Assembly (NCBI GenBank): GCA_007118235.1
Contig: SKRY01000305.1
Location: 1-5,266, forward strand
Direction: 5' to 3'
DNA: 5,266 bases
Source of the DNA: Candidatus Hydrogenedentota bacterium
GTDB lineage: Bacteria; Hydrogenedentota; Hydrogenedentia; Hydrogenedentales; SLHB01
Shown: piece by piece, positions 1 through 4,874 of the stretch
Numbering within the stretch: position 1 is the stretch's first letter
How the letters are laid out: each line of letters starts with the position of its first letter
Notes under the pieces: model-generated
Database searches by the model: none
Seen by the model: only the letters and a program-made list of their open reading frames with translations
What the model was told of the DNA's origin: nothing
Program-made: the position numbers and the translations under genes

Positions 1-534
1 ATGAACCAGCAACGCATGGGGCTGGGCCTGCTTTGGCATCCGGACGCGGGAACCCTGATGCAGTCCCAAAGCGGGCGGAGCCTGGAGGCGTGGGGAACCC
101 GCGCGGAAGACGCCAACAATGTCTACGAAGCGGGTGACATCGCGCCGGACGCCGTCGAGTTCACGTTGGACGGCGAAGGCGTGGAGCCGGCGTATGGCGT
201 TGGGGACTTGCCGAATGGCGAGGCCGATTTCGTGGCCGCCTATTCGCTCGGAGATGGTGAAGGGAGAAAGGTAGTCTCGTTCGCGAACGAAGCCATCCGC
301 GTTAGCGTAAGCCACAACGGCGCGTTTCACGAGCAAATCCCTCTGCTCGTCCGGGACGATGCCGAGATTACGCTGGAAGGCGGCTCGGTGCGTCTTGTGC
401 GCGGCGGGATCGCCATGGTGGCCGAGTTTCACGGCGCCACGGACGTCAGCGTGGCGGATGGTGACGGCGTGCAGGTGATCATCGCGAGCGCGGAAGACGA
501 ATTGGACTACACGATCCGCTGGGAAACGGAATAG
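1..534 (+). CDS. Beta-rich protein of unknown function, probably the C-terminal end of a larger protein
   Basis: I do not recognise this protein with confidence. The reading frame is open from the first base to a TAG at 532-534, giving 177 residues. The ATG at base 1 cannot be tested as a start because no upstream sequence is present. The protein begins abruptly with a strand-like segment (MGLGLLWHPDAGTLMQSQ, residues 6-23), with no signal peptide or membrane segment, which suggests that the true start lies outside the window. The composition is acidic and glycine-rich. Alternating hydrophobic stretches at about residues 90-104, 110-118, 121-140 and 147-161 suggest a beta-sandwich. The style resembles the C-terminal beta domain of polysaccharide-acting enzymes such as heparinase II/III-like proteins, but no catalytic motif is visible, so this is only a suggestion. 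It converges on the HDOD gene, with a GC hairpin between the two stops. Confidence 0.6.
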   Translation: MNQQRMGLGLLWHPDAGTLMQSQSGRSLEAWGTRAEDANNVYEAGDIAPDAVEFTLDGEGVEPAYGVGDLPNGEADFVAAYSLGDGEGRKVVSFANEAIRVSVSHNGAFHEQIPLLVRDDAEITLEGGSVRLVRGGIAMVAEFHGATDVSVADGDGVQVIIASAEDELDYTIRWETE

Positions 535-542
535 ATCTGGCC

Positions 543-581
543 GCGGCCCCCGCCTTCTTCCAGGAGGGAGGCGGGGGCCGC
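543..581. terminator. GC-rich hairpin between convergent genes
   Basis: A perfect 12-bp stem pairs 544-555 with 569-580, plus a closing G-C pair at 543/581. Further pairs inside (557-560 with 564-567, one of them G-T) leave a three-base loop. It sits between the stop of the left-end gene (532-534) and the stop of the HDOD gene (587-589), where a bidirectional terminator is expected. Neither strand has a T-tract after the stem, so it is not a canonical intrinsic terminator. It may act as a transcript-end stabiliser or with Rho. Confidence 0.6.
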
Positions 582-586
582 CTGAA

Positions 587-1462
587 CTAGAACATGGCGC
601 CCGCCGAGACCGCGCTGATAAGATTCTGATGCCGGTTGAGCTGAGCGCGAACCGCCGAGGCCAAGTCGTTGTCAATCGGAAGCATGGCGATCGACTTGGG
701 GTTGATATCCCCGCAGCTCGTGCCGGGCCCCGAGTGAATGCCGAAGGTGTTGCACAAGGCGTCCACGATATGCGTCACGTGAGCCAACGGTTCAGTAATC
801 GCGTCGATGTCGGGCTCGTGATGTCCTCCGATCGCTTCCACCAAGGGATGAGGTAGATCCCATCGCTCCGCGATCCACCGCCCAACGTCGGCATGGGTGT
901 ATCCGTCCAGTACCTCTTGCTCCGCCTCGCAAATATTGCAGTGCCCCTCCTCGGCCAACTGGAGCGCGCCGGCATAGGTCTCCGGGAAATGCTGCATCAG
1001 CACCGCCTTGCCGATGTCGTGCAGTAGCCCCGCCACGTGGGCGCCGCGCAGATTGGGCATGAGCGTGACATAACGAAGCTCGAACACGCTGCACGCCACC
1101 GAACACGCCAAGCTGTGACGCCAAAGCTGCCGCGTGAGCCTCACGCTGTCGCGATCCAAGCCCAAGCTCTCAATCACGGTGATGGACAGGGCCAACCGCT
1201 CCACCTCGTCGAAACCCAGCACGACCACGGCATCCGGCACGGTCATGATGCGCCGGTGCAGACCGTACGCCGCGGAGTTCACCAGACGAAGCAGTTTCAT
1301 CGTCAACGCTGGATCCCGCGCTATCTCTTGGGCGAGATCCAAGGCGCCGGCCTCGGGATCTCGCACCAACTCCATGATCCGGGTCATCACCTCGGGCAAC
1401 GTGCCCACCGTCTCGATGCGCGCTACCTGCTCTCGAACGCTTCCACTGGATCCCGCGGCCAT
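587..1462 (-). CDS. HDOD-domain signalling protein
   Basis: This 291-residue protein consists mainly of one HDOD domain (PF08668) at about residues 18-215. HDOD is a relative of the HD phosphohydrolase fold found in bacterial signalling and regulatory proteins; its biochemical activity is mostly undefined. Visible hallmarks are the N-terminal LP-x-V block (residues 22-25), the DPALTMKLLRLVNSA segment (50-64), a helix around the VLGFDEV block (81-87), H116, the HD pair in GLLHDIGK (H148, D149), H190, and the HH pair at 214-215. The HD-type histidines and aspartate are therefore largely retained. No receiver, GGDEF or membrane domain is attached, so it is a short stand-alone form. Cysteines cluster at 175 and 178 (HCNIC), which I cannot interpret. 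The ATG start has a GAGGG ribosome site (1469-1473) six bases upstream. A sigma-28-like promoter candidate lies about 120 bases further up. Its partner or target is unknown. Confidence 0.9.
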   Translation of the reverse strand: MAAGSSGSVREQVARIETVGTLPEVMTRIMELVRDPEAGALDLAQEIARDPALTMKLLRLVNSAAYGLHRRIMTVPDAVVVLGFDEVERLALSITVIESLGLDRDSVRLTRQLWRHSLACSVACSVFELRYVTLMPNLRGAHVAGLLHDIGKAVLMQHFPETYAGALQLAEEGHCNICEAEQEVLDGYTHADVGRWIAERWDLPHPLVEAIGGHHEPDIDAITEPLAHVTHIVDALCNTFGIHSGPGTSCGDINPKSIAMLPIDNDLASAVRAQLNRHQNLISAVSAGAMF

Positions 1463-1582
1463 AAGTCACCCTCGCCTGTTGCATCGTTCCCAACCGTCTT
1501 CCCGCACGCCTGCCAACCCAACCTGCCCGGCAAACGCGGTAACCGGATTGTACCCGGAAACCACGCTCAAAGGGCAAACCTT

Positions 1583-1610
1583 ACATCGCCCGATCGGCCG
1601 TCAAACTTTA
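1583..1610 (-). promoter_or_regulatory. Sigma-28-like promoter candidate for the HDOD gene
   Basis: On the - strand, TAAAGTTT (1603-1610) is identical to the classical flagellar sigma-28 -35 element. After 12 bases comes GGCGATGT (1583-1590), which matches GCCGATAA at five of eight positions. The usual spacing is 11. It points at the HDOD gene, whose start is about 120 bases downstream. A sigma-70-type reading of the same site (TTGACG, 15-base spacer, TAAGGT) is also possible but weak. No other motility gene is in the window. Confidence 0.25.
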
Positions 1611-1696
1611 GCCACACACTGTCCGCCTTGGCCATCACGGACGAGAGCAAGGAGAACGGAAAGGGCTGGGTTGAAGAAAACAACTCGCGTGAAAGG

Positions 1697-1739
1697 CTCG
1701 TACTCGGCCCATCCTAGATGTGGACGGAACGAGTACGAG
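1697..1739. repeat. Perfect 10-bp inverted repeat with 23-bp spacer
   Basis: CTCGTACTCG (1697-1706) is exactly inverted as CGAGTACGAG (1730-1739). The 23-base spacer shows no further strong pairing and neither side has a T-tract. It could be an operator-type dyad or an RNA stem. It lies inside the gap between two - strand genes and just before a purine-rich run on the + strand. Confidence 0.55.
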
Positions 1740-1752
1740 GAGAGGAGAGCGC

Positions 1753-1788
1753 ATGAAACACGCGCCAGAGGGCGCTGCTACAGGCTGA
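1753..1788 (+). CDS. Possible 11-codon mini-ORF (doubtful)
   Basis: The frame reads MKHAPEGAATG and then stops with TGA. It is preceded by a strong GGAG ribosome-site match (1744-1747) five bases before the ATG, within a purine-rich run from 1737 to 1749. No + strand gene follows, because the ThuA-like gene converges from the right. A leader-peptide role is therefore not supported, and chance is a real alternative. It is listed because its ribosome site is among the better ones in the window and it directly follows the inverted repeat. Confidence 0.15.
   Translation: MKHAPEGAATG
1762..1775 (-). terminator. Weak terminator-like hairpin after the ThuA-like gene
   Basis: A 5-bp GCGCC/GGCGC stem with a four-base loop lies 20 bases after the ThuA-like stop. 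In the - strand direction it is followed by a short GTGTTT run. Both the stem and the T-run are short, so this is a weak candidate. Confidence 0.25.
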
Positions 1789-1794
1789 AGGCGG

Positions 1795-2577
1795 CTATTC
1801 CGCGCCGTCCAATTCGTCCACGGCCCAAAGGAGCCCGGAGGTCACAAGGTTTAGGAAGTTATCCGTTTCCATGGTCTCATTGTGGTGGCCAATGGTCGTG
1901 CCGAAGACCCGGACGCCTTCGTACTCATTGACCCAAATGTTGACGTGATACTCCTCGGAATCCTCCCCGTACGACTCCGCCAGGGGCGTCGCCGTGGGGT
2001 ACACTTCCTCAATTTCGTAAAGTTCCCCCTGCGGCGTATCCCACGGGGTTTCAAAGTCCGCCATCACGGGGTGGTCCTCGTCTAGCGCCTCGACGGTGAA
2101 GGGCATATGCGACTGATGCCGCATGGAACGGATGCCCATGAACTCAAACCACCGCTCGGGGTTCGAGTGACGGAATGAATGGGTTGCGCCATGGATGAAC
2201 ACCGCCGGGATCTGGTGTTCGACATGAGCGTCCACGATGCGGTAAACCCACTCGTTGTCTTCGATGGAGAACGACATGTTGTAGAGCACGGCGTCAAAGC
2301 CTTCCTCTGCCCACGCCGTATCTTCGTGCCGCGAGATGCGCGCCTCCGGATCGTTTCCGGCCTCGTGGTCGATGGTGAACTCGACGTTGGCGCGCTCGGA
2401 AATGCCCTCGCTCAGGATGTCCTTCTGCGCCTCGAAATCGTGCCAGCCGCCTCCCGTGATCATGAGCACGCGCAGCGGTTCGTCATGGTCATCCGCCTGA
2501 ACGGCTCCCGTGAAAGCCAGCGCCAACGCGGCCGCCAGCACGCCCATTGCCCGAAGGAATAATCGGTTTCTTCTCAT
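1795..2577 (-). CDS. Secreted ThuA-like domain protein
   Basis: This 260-residue protein has an N-terminal signal peptide: MRRNR positive charges, a hydrophobic core at about residues 8-24, and a likely signal peptidase I cleavage after VQA at residue 28. The mature part matches the ThuA-like family (PF06283, glutamine-amidotransferase-like fold). The visible blocks are LRVLMITGGGWHDFEAQKD (35-53), the DAVLYN strand (95-100), PAVFIHGATHSF (124-135), and the C-terminal EGVRVFGTTIGHHNET block (220-235) followed by the helix ending in LLWAVDEL (249-256). The G-H-H motif and the following tryptophan are typical of the family. The name comes from a trehalose-utilisation locus, but the reaction is generally unknown, and no sugar genes are nearby here. 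The mature chain is acidic and probably exported. The ATG has an AAAGG site (2587-2591) nine bases upstream and its own promoter, so it need not be co-transcribed with the upstream hydrolase gene. Confidence 0.9.
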   Translation of the reverse strand: MRRNRLFLRAMGVLAAALALAFTGAVQADDHDEPLRVLMITGGGWHDFEAQKDILSEGISERANVEFTIDHEAGNDPEARISRHEDTAWAEEGFDAVLYNMSFSIEDNEWVYRIVDAHVEHQIPAVFIHGATHSFRHSNPERWFEFMGIRSMRHQSHMPFTVEALDEDHPVMADFETPWDTPQGELYEIEEVYPTATPLAESYGEDSEEYHVNIWVNEYEGVRVFGTTIGHHNETMETDNFLNLVTSGLLWAVDELDGAE

Positions 2578-2637
2578 GATTGATCGCCTTTCTGTTTATA
2601 ATGCTTCGCTCCATTCGCTTACGTTGGACTTTGAAGC

Positions 2638-2665
2638 CTAATACAGGGGCTAGGGGCAATGTCAA
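2638..2665 (-). promoter_or_regulatory. Sigma-70-type promoter for the ThuA-like gene
   Basis: On the - strand, a perfect TTGACA -35 (2660-2665) is followed after 16 bases by TATTAG (2638-2643), which matches four of six -10 positions. Initiation is expected near 2631, leaving an untranslated leader of about 50 bases that includes the AAAGG site. The spacer contains two GCCCCT copies seven bases apart, a possible regulator half-site pair. The promoter sits in the 135-bp gap after the hydrolase gene. Confidence 0.55.
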
Positions 2666-2712
2666 ACCAGGCGCGGACCATTCAGCGCCTCAGCCCCAAT
2701 ACCACCCGAGGG

Positions 2713-3339
2713 CTACGGCCGTTGGAGCACCGCCTTCAGCTCGAAATTGGGGTCGGCCGCGAAGTCCGAGGGCGCGATGAAGCCTTTGCGATTCCACGGG
2801 ATGGTGATGCCCGCGGCGGCATAGCAGCGCGCGGCGTATTCGGAGCAGATGTACTCATCGGTCACCGCGATCTTGCGCCGCTGGCGAGGCGTGAACGGCA
2901 CGCGGGACGCCAAGATGCGGGCGGCGATCTTGGCAATTTGGCGTTTGTCGTAGGCGTAGCCAAAGCGATCAACGGCGAATTGCGCCAGTTCCCCCAATCC
3001 CTTCTTGTCGACGGCCGTGTGGAACTGCTTGTGCCGGATGATGGCCAGGCCGCCGGGATAGGGTTTGTTGTTGTTGGCGTAATTCTCCAGGTACTTGGAC
3101 AGGCGCACCGTGCGAACGCCTTCGGGCTCCAAGCTCTCCAACAGCATGATGCGATCAATGGAGGCAATGCGAAGCACGAACCCGACGTGGCTCCACACGC
3201 TCCGGGTCGCCTGCTGGATCATGGCCGAGAAGATCCCCGTGCCCGAGCAGATGAGCACGTCGCCATCCTTAACCTTGCTTCGGAATGTCTCATAGGGTGT
3301 TACGGGCGTTGACGGAAACTCGTTTATACCCAAACTCAT
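2713..3339 (-). CDS. Permuted papain-like hydrolase, YiiX/YaeF type (NlpC/P60 superfamily)
   Basis: This 208-residue protein matches the circularly permuted NlpC/P60 fold of YiiX/YaeF-like enzymes (older name DUF830). Members are thiol amidases or peptidases, and some act on cell-wall or acyl substrates. The order of residues shows the permutation: the DGDVLICSG strand (25-33), then the catalytic histidine in VWSHVGFVL (H51), a conserved glutamate in MLLES (E68), and only later the likely nucleophile in YICSEYAARCY (C165). Family enzymes often end in a YCSE-like motif of this kind. No signal peptide or lipobox is visible, so it appears cytoplasmic, unlike E. coli YiiX. The frame is open further upstream to 3483, but the ATG at 3337-3339 has an AAAGGA site (3344-3349) four bases away, and the best promoter lies inside that extension. 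The substrate is unknown. Confidence 0.85.
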   Translation of the reverse strand: MSLGINEFPSTPVTPYETFRSKVKDGDVLICSGTGIFSAMIQQATRSVWSHVGFVLRIASIDRIMLLESLEPEGVRTVRLSKYLENYANNNKPYPGGLAIIRHKQFHTAVDKKGLGELAQFAVDRFGYAYDKRQIAKIAARILASRVPFTPRQRRKIAVTDEYICSEYAARCYAAAGITIPWNRKGFIAPSDFAADPNFELKAVLQRP

Positions 3340-3343
3340 GGCG

Positions 3344-3349
3344 TCCTTT
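3344..3349 (-). promoter_or_regulatory. Ribosome binding site that decides the hydrolase start
   Basis: AAAGGA on the - strand lies four bases before the ATG at 3337-3339. The competing upstream start in the same frame is a TTG at 3481-3483 with no purine-rich site before it. This favours the 208-residue protein. Confidence 0.65.
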
Positions 3350-3429
3350 CCGGCCCCTCCCGGGCCTGGCGAATCCGCGTGGCGGATCGCGCATTGGAGA
3401 CAATACCGCGTTTCCTGAACGTCTCGACA

Positions 3430-3458
3430 AGAATAGCACAGCCACCAGGTCGTGTAAA
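3430..3458 (-). promoter_or_regulatory. Sigma-70-type promoter for the hydrolase gene
   Basis: On the - strand, TTTACA (3453-3458, five of six) is followed by a 17-base spacer and TATTCT (3430-3435, four of six). Initiation is expected near 3423, giving a leader of about 84 bases. This lies downstream of the TTG at 3483, so it supports the shorter protein. Confidence 0.45.
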
Positions 3459-3623
3459 CGGCGGCCAAACCGCGCCTTTCCAACCAGATAATCCATGTAT
3501 GGGTGCAGATACTTCATAATTTCGCAGCAACAACTTCGCGTGATACAAACTATACGACAGGATTGAATATGTGGATGTGCGCTGCCGTCGTGAGCAGAGA
3601 TGATTCAGTCCAAGCCGCCTGGG

Positions 3624-3648
3624 CGCCGCGTCTTCGGGCGTGTTTTTT
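3624..3648 (+). terminator. Intrinsic terminator, + strand, with no evident gene before it
   Basis: CGCC (3624-3627) pairs with GGCG (3637-3640). After a one-base bulge, CG pairs with CG around a TCTT loop (3631-3634). Six T residues follow at 3643-3648, two bases after the stem. This is the only hairpin plus T-tract combination of this quality that I found in the window. The nearest + strand gene starts downstream, not upstream, so it would end either a small RNA or antisense transcription from this region. Confidence 0.45.
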
Positions 3649-3675
3649 GAAGCTTGTACCGAAGTCCCGTATACT
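3647..3675 (+). promoter_or_regulatory. Sigma-70-type promoter for the membrane-protein gene
   Basis: TTGAAG (3647-3652, four of six) is followed by an exact 17-base spacer and TATACT (3670-3675, five of six). Initiation is expected near 3682, about 100 bases before the ATG at 3782. The -35 begins inside the T-tract of the preceding terminator, so transcription from the left should end just where this promoter begins. Confidence 0.6.
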
Positions 3676-3781
3676 TTCACGCATGGTTTTGCCGGTCGAG
3701 TAAGGTTGAAGGCGCCTGCGCCGCCGGGCGAGACGCGGCGTGATGTTGTTACCATGCGCGGGCAAGGAAGAAAAGGGAGCC

Positions 3782-4522
3782 ATGTCGAAATCCAGCCCTG
3801 GCGAAAGAGCGGCGCTTGATCGAGCGGTTCGCCGTGTGACGCAAGCCGCGGTGATTGGCGTGAGCGTGTGGTTGTTGTCCATGGTGGCCCTGGCCGTTCT
3901 GCGTCCCGCCCCCTACGCCTCGGTGTGGCAAGTGGTGCTGGGCCAAATCGTGGCGGGCCGGGTGTTCGCCGTGAGCTTGGGCCTAAACCATGGGTATGAC
4001 TATCTGTTCATCCTCTATCAGGCGTCGCTGCAGGATGTCTTCATGATGCTCTTGCTCTATCCCGTGCTAATCGCGGGGTATCGCAAGGCGATGAAAATGA
4101 ACGTCGTGGGACCCATCATATCCAATATCAGGGACAAGGCGGAACACAACCAAAAGCGGATAAAGCCCTTCGGCGCCGCCGGGCTTGTTGTCTTCGTGTT
4201 CATCCCCCTGTGGAGCACGGGCGTCATCCCCGGAGGAATTGTGGGCCATCTCATTGGCTTGCGGATCCCAGTTACCATTGCCGCCGTGACCGCTGGCAAT
4301 CTTCTTGCCGTGGCGGCGTGGGTCTTCTTTTTCGACTTGATGCGGGACCTTTCCGAGCGGTTTGCGGAGCAGGCCCCCATGCTCATCTTCGTCGCGGCCA
4401 TTGCGGGCATGGCGATGTTGCAACTCATGCACTTGCGCCGGATGTGGCGTAAGCGCCGCGCCGTACGCAGAAGGGCCGCGCGCGACGAGGAGTCCACGCC
4501 TGTCCACGAACAAAGCTTGTAA
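3782..4522 (+). CDS. PF06695/COG2426-type integral membrane protein (putative small multidrug export family)
   Basis: This 246-residue inner-membrane protein resembles the Sm_multidrug_ex family (PF06695, COG2426). That name is historical, and transport of drugs is not established for most members. Hydrophobic segments are at about residues 22-40, 50-68, 77-99, 131-148, 151-183 (long, probably two passes or a re-entrant loop) and 199-217. The family core is the block FGAAGLVVFVFIPLWSTGVI (130-149) followed by a glycine-rich helix and another small-residue helix (to about 180), where P142 and G147 stand in the usual IP-x-x-x-TG pattern. The C-terminal tail is strongly basic (RRMWRKRRAVRRRAAR), consistent with a cytoplasmic end. 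I chose the ATG at 3782 because AAAGG (3772-3776) lies five bases upstream. The in-frame GTG at 3740 and ATG at 3743 have no such site. The gene has its own promoter and may lead into the Trm112-like gene 82 bases downstream. Confidence 0.8.
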   Translation: MSKSSPGERAALDRAVRRVTQAAVIGVSVWLLSMVALAVLRPAPYASVWQVVLGQIVAGRVFAVSLGLNHGYDYLFILYQASLQDVFMMLLLYPVLIAGYRKAMKMNVVGPIISNIRDKAEHNQKRIKPFGAAGLVVFVFIPLWSTGVIPGGIVGHLIGLRIPVTIAAVTAGNLLAVAAWVFFFDLMRDLSERFAEQAPMLIFVAAIAGMAMLQLMHLRRMWRKRRAVRRRAARDEESTPVHEQSL

Positions 4523-4571
4523 GGGAAGCCAACAACGCATGAGGCGGGGCCGCGCAATGCGCCGTTTCCCT
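4522..4571 (+). other. Imperfect stem-loop between the membrane-protein and Trm112-like genes
   Basis: AGGGAA (4522-4527) pairs with TTCCCT (4566-4571), and inside it CGCAT (4536-4540) pairs with ATGCG (4557-4561) around a GC-rich core. There is no T-tract. It may be a processing or attenuating structure in a shared transcript, or chance pairing in GC-rich DNA. No convincing promoter is visible in this 82-bp gap. Confidence 0.3.
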
Positions 4572-4604
4572 ATCGCAGACTCATATGGAGGGTGATCCAA
4601 TCCC

Positions 4605-4874
4605 ATGGTAGACGCTGAACTGTTGAAAATACTCGTGTGTCCGGAAGACAAGACGCCTGTCACGCCTGCGGATGAAGCGCTGGTGGCGCGCATCAACGAG
4701 GCTATTGGCTCGGGCGCGCTCAAGAATCGCGGCGGCGAAACGGTGGAGGAGGCCATCGAGGGGGGGCTCGTGCGGGAGGACGGCGCCTACTGCTATCCCA
4801 TCCGCGACGGCATCCCCGTGATGCTCATCGACGAAGCCATCCCCCTCGGCCAGTTGAGCGCTCATGACGGTTGA
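4605..4874 (+). CDS. Trm112/YcaR-like small protein (UPF0434-type)
   Basis: This 89-residue protein belongs by sequence to the Trm112p-like family (PF03966). Eukaryotic and archaeal Trm112 is a small zinc-binding activator of methyltransferases; bacterial YcaR-type proteins are of uncertain function. The N-terminal LLKILVCPEDKTPV (6-19) and C-terminal GAYCYPIRDGIPVMLIDEAI (60-79) are the two family blocks. Between them lies a 30- to 40-residue helical insertion (about 22-55) that is absent from the roughly 60-residue E. coli YcaR. The CxxC zinc knuckle is broken: C12 is followed by P, E and D15, and the only other cysteine is C63, so zinc binding is doubtful. The start fits the family (MVDAELLKIL). 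A GGAGGGTGAT stretch (4587-4596) resembles an extended ribosome site, although its distance to the ATG is on the long side. The 3' end overlaps the threonine ammonia-lyase gene by 11 bases. Confidence 0.85.
   Translation: MVDAELLKILVCPEDKTPVTPADEALVARINEAIGSGALKNRGGETVEEAIEGGLVREDGAYCYPIRDGIPVMLIDEAIPLGQLSAHDG

Larger units (their letters stand above)
1463..1794. other. 332-bp intergenic region between the HDOD and ThuA-like genes
   Basis: This stretch separates the 3' end of the ThuA-like gene from the 5' end of the HDOD gene, both on the - strand. It holds the HDOD ribosome site (1469-1473), a sigma-28-like promoter candidate (1583-1610), a perfect 10-bp inverted repeat (1697-1739), an 11-codon + strand open frame with a good ribosome site (1753-1788), and a small hairpin just after the ThuA-like stop (1762-1775). 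Longer + strand open frames crossing it run antisense through the HDOD gene and look like shadows. Confidence 0.7.
3340..3781. other. 442-bp divergent intergenic region
   Basis: This region separates the hydrolase gene (leftward) from the membrane-protein gene (rightward). It contains a leftward promoter (3430-3458), a rightward intrinsic terminator (3624-3648) and a rightward promoter (3647-3675). The middle part, about 3460-3620, is more AT-rich than its surroundings around 3480-3600. Open frames on both strands here have poor start sites or no protein-like character, so I see no supported protein gene. A small RNA reading rightward and ending at the terminator is possible. Confidence 0.65.

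Noticed and set aside
1037..1931. Two long + strand open frames (226 and 265 codons) opposite the HDOD gene and the gap after it
   Set aside because: They run antisense to a clear HDOD protein, are Arg/Ser/Thr/Pro/His-rich with no domain character, and extend into the ThuA-like gene. They are typical shadows of GC-rich coding DNA.
2597..2602. Perfect TATAAT on the + strand
   Set aside because: It has no -35 at a suitable distance and no + strand gene downstream. It lies in the leader of the ThuA-like gene, which is on the other strand.
2692..2714. 5-bp AGCCC/GGGCT inverted pair at the hydrolase stop
   Set aside because: The stem is short, the loop is 13 bases and there is no T-tract. It is too weak to call a terminator.
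2659..3312. A 217-codon + strand frame opposite the hydrolase gene
   Set aside because: It is fully antisense to a protein with recognisable catalytic motifs, and there is no ribosome site at its start.
3340..3483. N-terminal extension of the hydrolase frame with a CYSC and CLQC pair resembling a zinc ribbon
   Set aside because: The first start would be a TTG with no ribosome site, the best promoter lies inside the stretch, and a good ribosome site precedes the ATG at 3337-3339. The paired CxxC pattern is striking but is probably chance unless orthologues share it.
3290..3517. A 75-codon - strand frame starting MKYLHPYMDYLVGK
   Set aside because: The start region looks protein-like, but there is no ribosome site, the second half is a basic low-complexity run, and it overlaps the hydrolase start by 50 bases.
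4067..4756. A 229-codon - strand frame opposite the membrane-protein and Trm112-like genes
   Set aside because: It is antisense to two recognised genes, His/Arg/Gly-rich, and has no family resemblance.
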